Source: Archangium gephyra (GTDB lineage: Bacteria > Myxococcota > Myxococcia > Myxococcales > Myxococcaceae). From it: a stretch of 64,000 nt of DNA. The position numbers were made by a program, and so were the translations under genes. How positions within the stretch are numbered: the stretch's first letter is position 1; every line of letters starts with the position of its first letter. The stretch lies in NCBI RefSeq assembly GCF_001027285.1, contig NZ_CP011509.1:1434501-1498500 (forward strand). Reading direction: 5' to 3'. The notes under the pieces are model-generated. The model made no database searches and was not told the DNA's origin. It worked only from the letters and a program-made list of their open reading frames with translations. This document shows positions 36,011 through 44,665 of this stretch, in pieces.

Positions 36011-37515
36011 CACACGGCTTCGTAGTGGGCGAGCCGTGGCCCTCGGGTCTGGCGGCGGTAGCGGAACGTGAAGCCGGGCCAGTTGTTCGTGTTCCTGCCG
36101 CCGGCGGTCTTGTACCAGCTGGTGCAGCCGGCGGCCCACACGGAGCGCTCGAGGCCCCGCTGCAGCCGGGCGTTGAAGTCCCGCTGCGCATCCGGGCGCA
36201 CGTCGAGGAAGCGCAGGTTGCGCTCGCGCAGCACGCGCAGGCACGCGAGCACGTAGCGCACCTGGCTCTCCAGCATGAAGACGATGGAGTTGTGGCCGAG
36301 GTTGGTGTTGGGGCCGTAGAGCAGGAAGAGGTTGGGGAAGCCGGAGACGGTGAGGCCCAGGTACGCCTCGGCCCCCTCGCGCCAGGCCTCGTTGAGCTCA
36401 CGGCCGCCGCGGCCGGTGATGCGCATGGGCGCCAGGAAGTCCGTCGCCTGGAAGCCGGTGCCGTGGATGAGGGCATCCACCTCGCGCTCCTTCCCGTCGG
36501 CGGTGATGAGGCCGTGGGGGGTCACCTCGCGGATGCCCTCGGTGACGACCTCCACGTTGGACCGGGTGAGCGCCGGGTAGTAGTCGTTGGAGAGGAGGAC
36601 ACGCTTGCACCCGATGGGATCTGTGGGCGTGAGGGCCTGGCGCAGCCGCGGGTCCGGCACGCTGCGCTCCAGGTGTCTGTGGAAGCGGCGCTCGAGAATC
36701 CCTCGCACCCAGGCGGGGCCCTCGAAGACGAGCACACGCGACTCGTGGTTCCAGTACGTCCACCACCGGCTGCCCGTCTGTGACACGGGGAGCCAGGAGT
36801 AGAGTGCCCGCTCGAACCACCCGTAGGCGCGGTCCGGCTTGGGGAGGACATAGGGCGCGGAGCGCTGGTACAGGAAGAGCTGCTTCACCCGCGGAACAAG
36901 CCGTGGCACGAACTGGATGGCGCTGGCTCCGGTTCCGATGACCGCCACCGTCTTGCCCTCGAGCGGGTAGCCATGGTCCCACCGGGCGGAGTGGAACTGC
37001 GTGCCCTCGAAGCGCTCCAGTCCCGGGAGCCTGGGCCAGGCGGGGCGGTTGAGCTGCCCGCAGGCCGACACCAGCACCCGGGCCTCTAACGTGCGTCCAT
37101 CCGCGATGTGGATGCGCCAGAGGCCCGCCGCCTCGTCGAACGCCGCGCCGGTGACCTCGGTGCGCAGGTGGAGGTGACGGCGGAGGCCGTACGTGTCGGT
37201 GCAGTGGCGCAGGTAGTGGAGGATCTCCGCCTGGGGAGCGAAGCGCCGGGACCAGTCCGTCTTGCGCTCGAAGGAGAAGGAGTAGAGGTGCGAGGGCACG
37301 TCGCAGGCGGCGCCCGGGTACGTGTTGTCGCGCCAGCAGCCTCCGACCTCGTGCTCCTTCTCGAGCAGGACGAAGTCCTCGATTCCCGCGTGCTGGAGGC
37401 GGATGGCCATGCACAGGCCTCCGAAACCACTCCCGATGATGGCGACCTCCACCCTCCGGGGGAGTGGAACCAGCGGGTCTCGCGTCACGGCATGCTCCTC
37501 GACGTCCGAGGTCAT
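36010..37515 (-). CDS. Flavin-containing (Baeyer-Villiger-type) monooxygenase
   Basis: This 501-residue protein has an N-terminal FAD motif (VAIIGSGFGGLCMAIRLQ), the GGCWRDNTYPGAACDVPSHLYSFSF element of Baeyer-Villiger/flavin monooxygenases, the second Rossmann motif (GKTVAVIGTGASAIQFVP) and a C-terminal NNWPGFTFRYRRQ. The GACDVPS block is characteristic of cyclohexanone-monooxygenase-like enzymes, which use NADPH and O2 to insert oxygen into ketones or to hydroxylate. The exact BVMO fingerprint (FxGxxxHxxxWP/D) can be seen as FHSARWDHGYPLEG, altered at its end. The ATG at 37515 is used; 37542 is an alternative. The substrate is unknown. Confidence 0.86.
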   Translation of the reverse strand: MTSDVEEHAVTRDPLVPLPRRVEVAIIGSGFGGLCMAIRLQHAGIEDFVLLEKEHEVGGCWRDNTYPGAACDVPSHLYSFSFERKTDWSRRFAPQAEILHYLRHCTDTYGLRRHLHLRTEVTGAAFDEAAGLWRIHIADGRTLEARVLVSACGQLNRPAWPRLPGLERFEGTQFHSARWDHGYPLEGKTVAVIGTGASAIQFVPRLVPRVKQLFLYQRSAPYVLPKPDRAYGWFERALYSWLPVSQTGSRWWTYWNHESRVLVFEGPAWVRGILERRFHRHLERSVPDPRLRQALTPTDPIGCKRVLLSNDYYPALTRSNVEVVTEGIREVTPHGLITADGKEREVDALIHGTGFQATDFLAPMRITGRGGRELNEAWREGAEAYLGLTVSGFPNLFLLYGPNTNLGHNSIVFMLESQVRYVLACLRVLRERNLRFLDVRPDAQRDFNARLQRGLERSVWAAGCTSWYKTAGGRNTNNWPGFTFRYRRQTRGPRLAHYEAV

Positions 37516-37665
37516 CCTGGCACGGTTTTCCGGCGGCTCCATTCCGCGAGCCTCGATTTTTCGAGGCCCGTCCTCCACCCCTATCGCCTTGCAACTCCTC
37601 GGAATCCCAAGCGCGTGGAGGGGCGCGCATCCCCTGGCACACCCGTGGCAATTCGCGCTTCGACC

Positions 37666-38034
37666 ATGAGTGTCCACACCCTGAAGAAGCCCTCGTTTCA
37701 CTCCCCGTCCGTCATGCGCCGGGGAGGCTCCCTGCTCACCGCCGCGCTGTGCCTGCTCCTGGCGGGCAGTGGCTGCGGCCCGGCGACCTACGATGAGCTC
37801 GAACCGGGAGATCACCTCAGCCTGCTCTTCCCGCCGGAGGGCTGCGAGGTGGCCAGGACGTGTGAGGGCCTCGCTCAGTTGAACTGCCGGGTGGAGGTGG
37901 ACGGGCCCTCTTTCTACGTGGAGCGGCTCACCGGCCGGGTCGTGTCGAGCTGCGGCACTGCTTGCGAGGCGGTGGAGCCCAAGCCCGACGAGGGCCGCTG
38001 CGCGTGTCCTCCGAAGGCGTGGACCTGTCAGTGA
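37666..38034 (+). CDS. Small cysteine-rich lipoprotein-like protein
   Basis: This 122-residue protein has a hydrophobic segment (GSLLTAALCLLLAGSGC) that looks like a lipoprotein signal with a weak lipobox (GSGC). At least nine cysteines follow (EGCEV, RTCEGL, LNCRV, SSCGTACEAV, CACPPKAWTC), suggesting a disulfide-bonded exported domain. If translation starts at ATG 37714 (MRRGG) the signal is shorter and more usual; 37666 is the first ATG of the frame and neither has a clear ribosome binding site. The end overlaps the convergent ketopantoate-reductase-like gene by 7 nt. Function unknown. Confidence 0.6.
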   Translation: MSVHTLKKPSFHSPSVMRRGGSLLTAALCLLLAGSGCGPATYDELEPGDHLSLLFPPEGCEVARTCEGLAQLNCRVEVDGPSFYVERLTGRVVSSCGTACEAVEPKPDEGRCACPPKAWTCQ

Positions 38035-38987
38035 GCCGGGAGCAGGTGCTCGACGGGCAACCCCGCGCGCCTGCCCAGGTCCACGTAGGTCTTCATCATC
38101 AACCGGGTCTGCTCTCCGACCTTGGTGAAGTGGACCTTCAGGTACGTCTCCAGGTCGAAGGGCGTGAGCCGGGCCGCGATGGGCAACATCAGCTTGAACA
38201 GCGCGGGGCGCAGCAGCGGCAGCACGGCGGAGGCGCTCCCCTTCGTGTGCGAGGCCGCGACCTGGACCGCTTCGCGCGCGGCCCGGTGGACGCGCTCCAG
38301 CGAGTCGTGCTGGAGGAAGCGCTCGAAGCTCCAGCCCGCCGCTTCCAGGCCATTCACGAAGACGGTCAGCACCGCCGAGGGAATCGCCACGTCGCGCGCC
38401 ACGTCCTGGCTGGCCCGGGCCGGATACCCGCCGGCCCGCAGCGTGCGGATGACCCGTGGGAGGCGCTCCGAGGGACCGCTGAATGGGCCCTTGGTCATCG
38501 GCGGCATCCAGAACGCCGTGCCCGGTTTCGGAAACCGCTCTCCGGGCTTCAGCGGCGCGTGGAAGCTGATGAAGGGAATCATGCCGGAGACGAGCCGCTC
38601 CGCCGGAATCCATTGCAGCAGCCAGTCACGGTCATCGAGCGATGGCTGGAGCATGACCCAGGTGGCGTCTCCCGTGGCCCGGGCGAGCTCACCCACCCAG
38701 CTCCCGGCCCGCAGCGCCGTGGAGGAGACGCAAAGCCAGACCTGGTCCCACCGCCGCGCCGCGACCTCCTCGTTCGAGACGTGGACGCCAAAGCCGGAGA
38801 ACACCACCGGCTCGAGGTCCTTCTCCAGCATGCCAAGCTCGTAGAGGGTGAAGCCCCGCCGCGCCTCGTCCGCGTACTTCTCCTTCACGAGGAAGGAGAG
38901 CTCGCAGCCCGCCGCCTGGAGATACTTCCCGAACACCTGGCCAACGGCGCCCGCACCGACCAGCAACACCCGAGGGGTCTCGCTCAT
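38028..38987 (-). CDS. Ketopantoate reductase family protein (PanE/ApbA-like)
   Basis: This 319-residue protein begins with the NAD(P)-binding motif VLLVGAGAVGQVFGKYLQ of 2-dehydropantoate 2-reductases. It continues with the family's two-domain pattern, including an all-helical C-terminal half (VLTVFVNGLEAAGWSFERF, FTKVGEQTRLMMKTYVDLGRRAG). PanE reduces ketopantoate to pantoate in coenzyme A synthesis. This paralogue is divergent enough that another ketoacid is equally possible. The spacing to neighbours and the opposite strand of the upstream gene give no pathway link. Confidence 0.82.
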   Translation of the reverse strand: MSETPRVLLVGAGAVGQVFGKYLQAAGCELSFLVKEKYADEARRGFTLYELGMLEKDLEPVVFSGFGVHVSNEEVAARRWDQVWLCVSSTALRAGSWVGELARATGDATWVMLQPSLDDRDWLLQWIPAERLVSGMIPFISFHAPLKPGERFPKPGTAFWMPPMTKGPFSGPSERLPRVIRTLRAGGYPARASQDVARDVAIPSAVLTVFVNGLEAAGWSFERFLQHDSLERVHRAAREAVQVAASHTKGSASAVLPLLRPALFKLMLPIAARLTPFDLETYLKVHFTKVGEQTRLMMKTYVDLGRRAGLPVEHLLPAH

Positions 38988-39066
38988 GGCCTGACTCCTA
39001 CCACCTCGACCGGGGCGCTGGCCCCTTCATCGGAGAGGCCGGGCACCTCTGCTAGAATCCCCGGGC

Positions 39067-39822
39067 ATGGACGAGGAGCGGAAGAACGCACAGCGGGAGC
39101 TGACGTCGAAGCTTGTCGAGACCGTGGACGAGCTGGAGCGGCTGCTCCAGGGCCATGAGGGGCCCGACAGGCCGGCGGAGGATCCCCGGGACGATGTCTT
39201 CTGGTCCTCGCTCGGGTCCCTCGAGTCGGTGGTCGAGGCCAAGGCGCGCCTCCTCTCGGAGCTCCTCGAGCTCGTCCTTCCCACGGCGAAGCTGCTCGCG
39301 CGGCCCATCCGCTCCTTCGACAAGGTCTCGGACCCCGCGCGGGTCCAGGCGCTCGAGGCGCTCTTCGGCAGCATGCCCACACGGGAGCGCGCGGCCCCGT
39401 GGCTCGACCTGCCAGCGGTGTGCCTGCTCGGCGACAAGGTGCCGTCGGATATGTCCAGGGCCCGTCCCGAGGACGGTGGCATCATCCAGGCCCGCGAGCT
39501 CTTCCTGCTCATGGATGGACGGCTGGCCTGGGTGGAATCCGTCGGCACCTGGCGCATCGAGGACCAGCGGCTCCTGTCGGACACCACCATCGTCCGGGCG
39601 TGCGAGGTGACTCCGGTCGAGGTCATGCGCGAGTCCAATCTCATGCTCCTCCTGGTGTTCCTGCGCGACCTGCTCCGCGACAACCATCCCGCCCTGGCGG
39701 GCCAGCACGTCCCCGAGCTCGCCGAGCGGCGCGAGCGTTTCGATGCGCTGGTGACCGACCTCGGCCGGGCGATGGAGGAGCATGTCGTCCACCTGCGGCG
39801 CGTGGGCGACAGTCCCGCCTGA
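39067..39822 (+). CDS. Uncharacterised 251-residue protein
   Basis: This soluble protein has no signal peptide or membrane segment. It is mostly helical (LTSKLVETVDELERLLQG, VVEAKARLLSELLELVLP), with a beta-rich middle part (GIIQARELFLLMDGRLAWVES). No known motif is recognised. The frame is well supported by length, by start position just after the 38987 gene's divergent start, and by codon bias. Function unknown. Confidence 0.75.
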   Translation: MDEERKNAQRELTSKLVETVDELERLLQGHEGPDRPAEDPRDDVFWSSLGSLESVVEAKARLLSELLELVLPTAKLLARPIRSFDKVSDPARVQALEALFGSMPTRERAAPWLDLPAVCLLGDKVPSDMSRARPEDGGIIQARELFLLMDGRLAWVESVGTWRIEDQRLLSDTTIVRACEVTPVEVMRESNLMLLLVFLRDLLRDNHPALAGQHVPELAERRERFDALVTDLGRAMEEHVVHLRRVGDSPA

Positions 39823-39936
39823 CAGCGCCCATGAGGCGGGGTGCATCCAACCGGAACAGGTGTCGCATTCCTTCAAGCGGCCCCGCGGCCCGCTTTCTAT
39901 CTTCCCCGTGGCAGTCACGAACGAGGTCGACGAAAC

Positions 39937-40245
39937 ATGTCGAGCAAGAAACCGGTCGGTGGATCGCTCGCGATCGAAATCGAGATGCGCGCCGAGGCGG
40001 CCGCGAGCATCAGGGTTCTCGGACAGCGGATTGAACGGCAGCTCACCGAGTTGCAGCAGCTCGGGCAGCAGGTGCGGGCCATGGCGCCGAGCCCCGCGCG
40101 TGACAGGAAGCTGGCGGAGTACGACGAGAAGCGGCGCGAGGCCGAGTACCGCAAGTGGACGCTCATCGTGCAGCGCGAGGCGATGGGGCTCTTCAACCAC
40201 GACGACGTGGAGGAGATCTACCGCGTCCCGCCCAGGCTGAGCTGA
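39937..40245 (+). CDS. Small coiled-coil hypothetical protein
   Basis: This 102-residue protein is rich in Gln, Glu and Arg with predicted long helices (IRVLGQRIERQLTELQQLGQQV, ARDRKLAEYDEKRREAEYRKW). It has no signal peptide. The ATG at 39937 is chosen because the stretch upstream to 39841 is unlike protein. It is a small soluble protein of unknown role, 114 nt downstream of the previous gene and possibly co-transcribed. Confidence 0.6.
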   Translation: MSSKKPVGGSLAIEIEMRAEAAASIRVLGQRIERQLTELQQLGQQVRAMAPSPARDRKLAEYDEKRREAEYRKWTLIVQREAMGLFNHDDVEEIYRVPPRLS

Positions 40246-40253
40246 GCGGGACC

Positions 40254-40281
40254 GCCGGGGCGGCGGAGGAGCCACCCCGGC
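40254..40281. terminator. Hairpin between convergent genes
   Basis: Arms GCCGGGG (40254-40260) and CCCCGGC (40275-40281) flank a 14-nt loop between the stop at 40245 and the stop of the haloperoxidase gene at 40291. No T-run is present, so only terminator-like. Confidence 0.4.
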
Positions 40282-40290
40282 TGCCGGTCC

Positions 40291-42012
40291 TCAGCTGACC
40301 GCGGGCATGTCCTGCCGTGCCCGGGCGTCGCCGGCCGCGGCCCTGGACGGGGTGGAGGTGACCTTGATCTCCCCGTCCTTGATGCGCAGGTGCCTGCCGT
40401 CGAAGGCCACCACGGTGAAGTGGTTGTCCTCGTTGTAGAGGATGCTCTGCTCCCGGAGGATGCCGAGCGCCACCCGCTCCCCGAGCTTCAGGGCCTGCGT
40501 GTAGTCACTGCGCCAGTGGACGCCGGCGCCGTCGCGGCCCATGGACACGTTGGCCGCGAGCTTGTTGAGCTCACCATCCACGGTGATCTCCCCGATGTCC
40601 GAGCCGGTGTAGTCCACGAGCGCCAGGCCCTCCTTGTCGGGCACCTTGATGGGCATCAACGGGCTGCCATCGGCGCGCTTCAGGTCCGCCAGGCGCTGGT
40701 TGCCGCCCTTGAACCAGGCCTTGAGGATGGTGACGCACGCGCCCGCCACGGTGCCGTGGCCGGTGCCGTATGCCGGGTGCATGGGGCTGCCCTCGGGGAA
40801 GGCCTGGGGCAGCAGCGACGAGCCGTGCTTCTCCAGGATGCGCCGGTGGGCCGTGGAGTCCAGCAGCCGCCGGGTCACCGGGTAGCGGGGCGCCTGGCCT
40901 CGCCGGAAGAGGTCGATGCGGCCGCCCCACTCCTCGGGACGCAGCCGGCGATGGACGAACCACTTCTGGAACCAGACGGCCTTGAGCGCCCGGCTGGCCA
41001 CCTCCGTCAACAGGGTGAGCAGGGCTGGCGGGCCGAAGACGCCGAACGCGTCCTGATTCTTCGCGCCGGGGTTGTTGCCCACGTACGGGTTGCCGTCATC
41101 GAGCTGCGCGTTGCTCGCGCTGAGCAGCAGCAGCGCCGCGTTGAAGTAGGCCTGGTGCAGCTGGTCCACGTGGACATACCGCGCCAGGTCCCGGAGGCTG
41201 CGGATGTAGCGCCGCTTGTCCGCGGGCTCGAGGACATTGTTGGCACGCGTATCCACTCCCCGCTGGACGGCGAGCCAGTCCTCGAACTTCGTCATGTAGT
41301 CCTTGCCCACGGGCGCGGTGCGCTGGCGCGCGTCGATGATCTGCGAGCCGAAGGGCATGTCGTGCAGCATGAACTGCGAGACGTAGGGGCCCTTGAGGTC
41401 TCCCTCCGTCAGGCCGCGGAAGACGCGGCGGGGATTGATGACCTGGATGTGCGGGGTGCTGAAGACGTTCTCGCCCTTGAGGAGCCCCGACTCGTAGTGG
41501 GTGGAGAGCTCCTCCGCGGCGAGCGCCACCGTGTCGTTCGTGTCGTACTCGATGAAGGGCACGTCGCGCGCCAGCGCCATCCAGTACAGCTCCATCATCT
41601 CCGCGTCGTTCTGCAGGCTGTCGAGCTTCGGCGCGGGCTCGATGGCGAGGGCCCAGGCGTCGGGGCCCTCCAGGTCGAAGGCCAGACCCGTCTGGGGCGC
41701 GGTGTACTTGCGGCCCGCGCGCGGATCCCGGGGAATGGCGGCGAAGTCCTCGCTGTCGCCCTCGCGTAAGGCCTTGAGGAGCTTCTCGTAGTCCGAGCGC
41801 TTCACCTCGCCCTTGTCGTCATGGGGTAGTCCCTTGGTGAAGTTGGCGATGGGGACGCCGAGCTTCTCCAGGTACTCCTCCTCCTCGCCATTGTTCAGCT
41901 GCTTGGGGAGGGACTCGTCCTGGGAGATCTCGATGGCCTCCTTGCGGACGCGCTCGGCCTGCTTGCGGCGCTTGTCGGGACTGGTGGGGGTGATGGCTTC
42001 CTTGCCGTTCAT
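40291..42012 (-). CDS. Vanadium-dependent haloperoxidase-like (PAP2 superfamily)
   Basis: This 573-residue protein belongs to the vanadium haloperoxidase/PAP2 superfamily. The vanadate-binding elements are KWFVHRRLRPEEWGG, HPAYGTGHGTVAGACV with the acid-base histidine and MGRDGAGVHWRSDYTQA with the Arg-x5-His pair. The second PAP2 element thus reads GTGH, not PSGH. No signal peptide is seen. Relatives in algae and bacteria oxidise halides with H2O2; others in bacteria do not. The N-terminal about 80 residues are Lys/Glu-rich. Substrate and halogenation activity are inferred. ATG at 42012 is used, the only sensible start. Confidence 0.86.
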   Translation of the reverse strand: MNGKEAITPTSPDKRRKQAERVRKEAIEISQDESLPKQLNNGEEEEYLEKLGVPIANFTKGLPHDDKGEVKRSDYEKLLKALREGDSEDFAAIPRDPRAGRKYTAPQTGLAFDLEGPDAWALAIEPAPKLDSLQNDAEMMELYWMALARDVPFIEYDTNDTVALAAEELSTHYESGLLKGENVFSTPHIQVINPRRVFRGLTEGDLKGPYVSQFMLHDMPFGSQIIDARQRTAPVGKDYMTKFEDWLAVQRGVDTRANNVLEPADKRRYIRSLRDLARYVHVDQLHQAYFNAALLLLSASNAQLDDGNPYVGNNPGAKNQDAFGVFGPPALLTLLTEVASRALKAVWFQKWFVHRRLRPEEWGGRIDLFRRGQAPRYPVTRRLLDSTAHRRILEKHGSSLLPQAFPEGSPMHPAYGTGHGTVAGACVTILKAWFKGGNQRLADLKRADGSPLMPIKVPDKEGLALVDYTGSDIGEITVDGELNKLAANVSMGRDGAGVHWRSDYTQALKLGERVALGILREQSILYNEDNHFTVVAFDGRHLRIKDGEIKVTSTPSRAAAGDARARQDMPAVS

Positions 42013-42142
42013 GGCGTAGCTCCACGTGGACGCGGGGCCCGAGGGATTCGGTAGCGCGCTGCTTCCACTGTCCGATCGATGGAGGAGCCGGGATTTGTGA
42101 GGCGCTCGCTGGCACCCCAGCGAGCGAGGAGGCATTGGGCGG

Positions 42143-42622
42143 CTAGAACCCCGGGGGCCTGCCCGGATGCGAGGCGTAGCGCTGGCGCACGAGGTTGGCC
42201 TGGACGTGATGGCCGGCCTTCTGCAACCAGTCCGCCGCCCACCGCACGCCCTCGGACAGGTTGGCGCAGAAGAAGTACGGCGTCTTCGCCGGCCAGAAGT
42301 GGAGGACGGCGCTCGCCGTCAGCCGGAGGGCGGGCGAGGTGATGACGACGACGCTGGCCATCACCGTCTTGCGGCGGAGCGCGTCATGCTCCTTCATCCA
42401 CTGCACGTGCCGCTGGGTCTGCGCGTGGGACAGCATGCGCGCGTTGCGCGTGTCGTAGAGGAGCACGTGGGGCTCGTTGCGTTGCATGTACTCGAGCCGC
42501 TTCGCCAGGTACGTCTCCAGCTCGGCCGTGGTGGGGCTGCCCGTGAAGTGGATGAGGAGCAGGGGCCACAGCGAGTCGTCGAAGGTGAAACCGGAGGCGG
42601 TGGGGGACGGGGGTGAAGCCAT
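42143..42622 (-). CDS. STAS/SpoIIAA-like domain protein
   Basis: This 159-residue protein has no signal peptide or membrane segment. The pattern of alternating strands and helices (WPLLLIHFTGSPTTAELETYLAKRLEYMQ, VLLYDTRNARML, VVVITSPALRLTASAVLHF) resembles SpoIIAA/STAS-like regulatory domains found singly in myxobacteria. The fold call is by pattern only. The longer frame to 42700 is rejected because the first 26 residues look like non-coding sequence. It lies 184 nt from the ABC transporter operon. Confidence 0.55.
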   Translation of the reverse strand: MASPPSPTASGFTFDDSLWPLLLIHFTGSPTTAELETYLAKRLEYMQRNEPHVLLYDTRNARMLSHAQTQRHVQWMKEHDALRRKTVMASVVVITSPALRLTASAVLHFWPAKTPYFFCANLSEGVRWAADWLQKAGHHVQANLVRQRYASHPGRPPGF

Positions 42623-42806
42623 GCACCCGTGAGAGCAATCCCGGGGCCAGTGTCTCCCCACCCTCCGCCCGAGGGACGCTGGTCCCGTTTCCCGGGTCAT
42701 TCCTGAAAGGCGGGTACCGTCTTACCCGGAGAGTGGGCCAGGCCGATCGTATGACGACCAAGGAGGTAGGCGGCCGTGTCCCGGCTCTCCGGGCAGGTGG
42801 GCGTCG

Positions 42807-43838
42807 TCAGGGCCCCGCGTCGCGCTGAGCGGGCTGCGCCTGGGCGCTCATCACCTCGCGCAGCAGCGAGTCATCCACCAGGCCCGACAGGTCCGAGCTG
42901 GAGATGAAGCCGAGCTGACGCGCGTGCTCGGCGGCCTGCTGCAACTGGCCCGGATTCACCTCCAGCGCGGGCTGCAGCCGGGAGAAGGCGTCCTTCAGCA
43001 CGGGCTCGGAGATGGGATGCCCCGTCACCTTGCCGAAGGCCTCGTTGACGCGCGAGACGAAGACCTCGGGCTGCTGCTGCCATTGGCGCGTGAGCTCCAC
43101 GTGGGCCCGCAGCAGTTGTTTGAGTTGCTCGGGCCGCTCCTTGAGCGTCTTCTGGGTGGTGACGAGCACCGTGGTGTGGAAGCGCCGCTCCGGCCACAGG
43201 TCGCGCTCGTCCAGGAGGATGTGGCCGCCGCCCTCGGCCACCATGCGCGCGCCCCACGGCTCGGGCACCCAGGCGCCTTCAATCCTTCCGTTCAGGAAGA
43301 GGCCGAGGATGTCCGGGTTGGACAGCGGGGTGACGGTGACGTCCTGCCCCACCTTCATGCCCTGCTGGCCCAGCCAGTGCCGCAGCGCGATGTCCTGGGT
43401 GTTGCCGAGCTGCGGGGTGCCCAGCGTCTTGCCCTTGAGCTCGGCCGGGGTGCGCGCCGTCTTCGTCACCAGCACCGCGCCGCTGTCGGCCGCCGCGGCG
43501 ATGACGCGCAGCTCGCGCCCACCCTTGAGGAAGGTGTTGATGGCGGGCCCCGTGCCCACGTACGAGACGTCCAGCGAGCCGGAGCTGAGCGCCTCCATGG
43601 CGGCCGGTCCGGCGTTGAACATCTTCATCTCGATGCCGGGGACGGCCTGCTGGAAGGCACCCGAGGCGTTGCCCACCAGGGCCTGGCCGTGGGTGATGTT
43701 GGGGAAGAAGCCCATGCGCAGCGGCTTCTGCTCCTTCACGCCCTGCTTCGCCGAGCCCTCCCCCGACTGCTCCTTCTTGCACCCGCCCGCCGCCAGACAC
43801 AGGGCGGAGAGCGCCACCACGAGGAACCCGAAACGCAT
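42807..43838 (-). CDS. ABC transporter substrate-binding lipoprotein, SsuA/TauA-like
   Basis: This 343-residue lipoprotein has a signal with the lipobox LAAGGC (Cys20). It is an SsuA/TauA/NMT1-type binding protein: LRMGFFPNITHGQALVG, then FNAGPAAMEALSSGSLDVSYVGTGPAINTFLKG and IEGAWVPEPWGARM. The family binds sulfonates, taurine, nitrate or pyrimidine precursors. It is the last gene of an operon after the permease (62-nt gap) and the ATPase. With a cysteine dioxygenase domain on the ATPase, a sulfur-containing organic acid or amino acid is a reasonable ligand guess. Confidence 0.9.
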   Translation of the reverse strand: MRFGFLVVALSALCLAAGGCKKEQSGEGSAKQGVKEQKPLRMGFFPNITHGQALVGNASGAFQQAVPGIEMKMFNAGPAAMEALSSGSLDVSYVGTGPAINTFLKGGRELRVIAAAADSGAVLVTKTARTPAELKGKTLGTPQLGNTQDIALRHWLGQQGMKVGQDVTVTPLSNPDILGLFLNGRIEGAWVPEPWGARMVAEGGGHILLDERDLWPERRFHTTVLVTTQKTLKERPEQLKQLLRAHVELTRQWQQQPEVFVSRVNEAFGKVTGHPISEPVLKDAFSRLQPALEVNPGQLQQAAEHARQLGFISSSDLSGLVDDSLLREVMSAQAQPAQRDAGP

Positions 43839-43900
43839 ATGCCACCGAGGGTGGGGAGGGTCGGGGCCCGCCGCACATGGACCGGGGTACGAGACTTCTG

Positions 43901-44665
43901 TCAGCCCGGCGCCAGTCCCCAGCGGCGGCGCACGCGCAGCTCCACCGTCTGGAAGAGGACGCGGTCGATCAGGGTGCCCACGGCGATGATGCAGACCATG
44001 ACGGCCATCACCTGGGGAATCTCCATCAGCTCGCGGCCCATGGTGAGCAACTGGCCCAGGCCGCCGGACACGTAGAGCAGCTCGCCGGCCATGAGGGCCC
44101 TCCAGGCGAAGCTCCACCCCAGCTTGAGGCCGGTGACGATGCCGGGCAGCGCCGCGGGCAGCAGCACGCCCCCGTAGAAACGCGCCCCGCGGATGCCGTA
44201 CGTGGAGGCCACGCGCAGCAGCAGCGGATCCACGTGCATGATGCCGTCCTCCACCGCGATGGCGATGGCCAGCACCGAGCCCATCACCACCACGAAGATG
44301 ATGGACGTCTCGGTGAGGCCGAACCACAGCAGCGCCAGGGGCAGCCAGCAGATGGAGGGGAGCGCCTGCAGGCCCACCACCAGCGGGCGCAGCAGCCGCC
44401 GCAGGAACTTCACCCGTCCCAGGAGCAGGCCCAGCGGCACGCCGATGAGCACCGAGAGGGCATAGCCCTGCGCGAGCCGTCCCATGGAGCGCGTGATGCC
44501 GTCCCACAACCGGCCATCTCGTGCCATGGCGACGAGGCTCTCAGTGACGGCCCTCGGGCCCGGGAACAGGTGGTGTGGCCAGGGGCCGAACCGGGCCAGC
44601 AGCTCCCACACCGCCAGGAGTCCCGCGAGGAACAGCAGCTTCTGTCCCAGGTGCCACGCCTTCAT
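43901..44665 (-). CDS. ABC transporter permease, SsuC-like
   Basis: This 254-residue protein has about six membrane segments and the EAA-loop region typical of SsuC/TauC-like permeases (ASTYGIRGARFYGGVLLPAALPGIVTG). An [12 protein letters not shown] segment opens the first helix. The ATG at 44665 has GAGGG about 8 nt upstream. A longer form starting at 44695 is also open. The start lies within the 3' end of the ATPase gene, overlapping by 125 nt if that gene is complete. Confidence 0.9.
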   Translation of the reverse strand: MKAWHLGQKLLFLAGLLAVWELLARFGPWPHHLFPGPRAVTESLVAMARDGRLWDGITRSMGRLAQGYALSVLIGVPLGLLLGRVKFLRRLLRPLVVGLQALPSICWLPLALLWFGLTETSIIFVVVMGSVLAIAIAVEDGIMHVDPLLLRVASTYGIRGARFYGGVLLPAALPGIVTGLKLGWSFAWRALMAGELLYVSGGLGQLLTMGRELMEIPQVMAVMVCIIAVGTLIDRVLFQTVELRVRRRWGLAPG

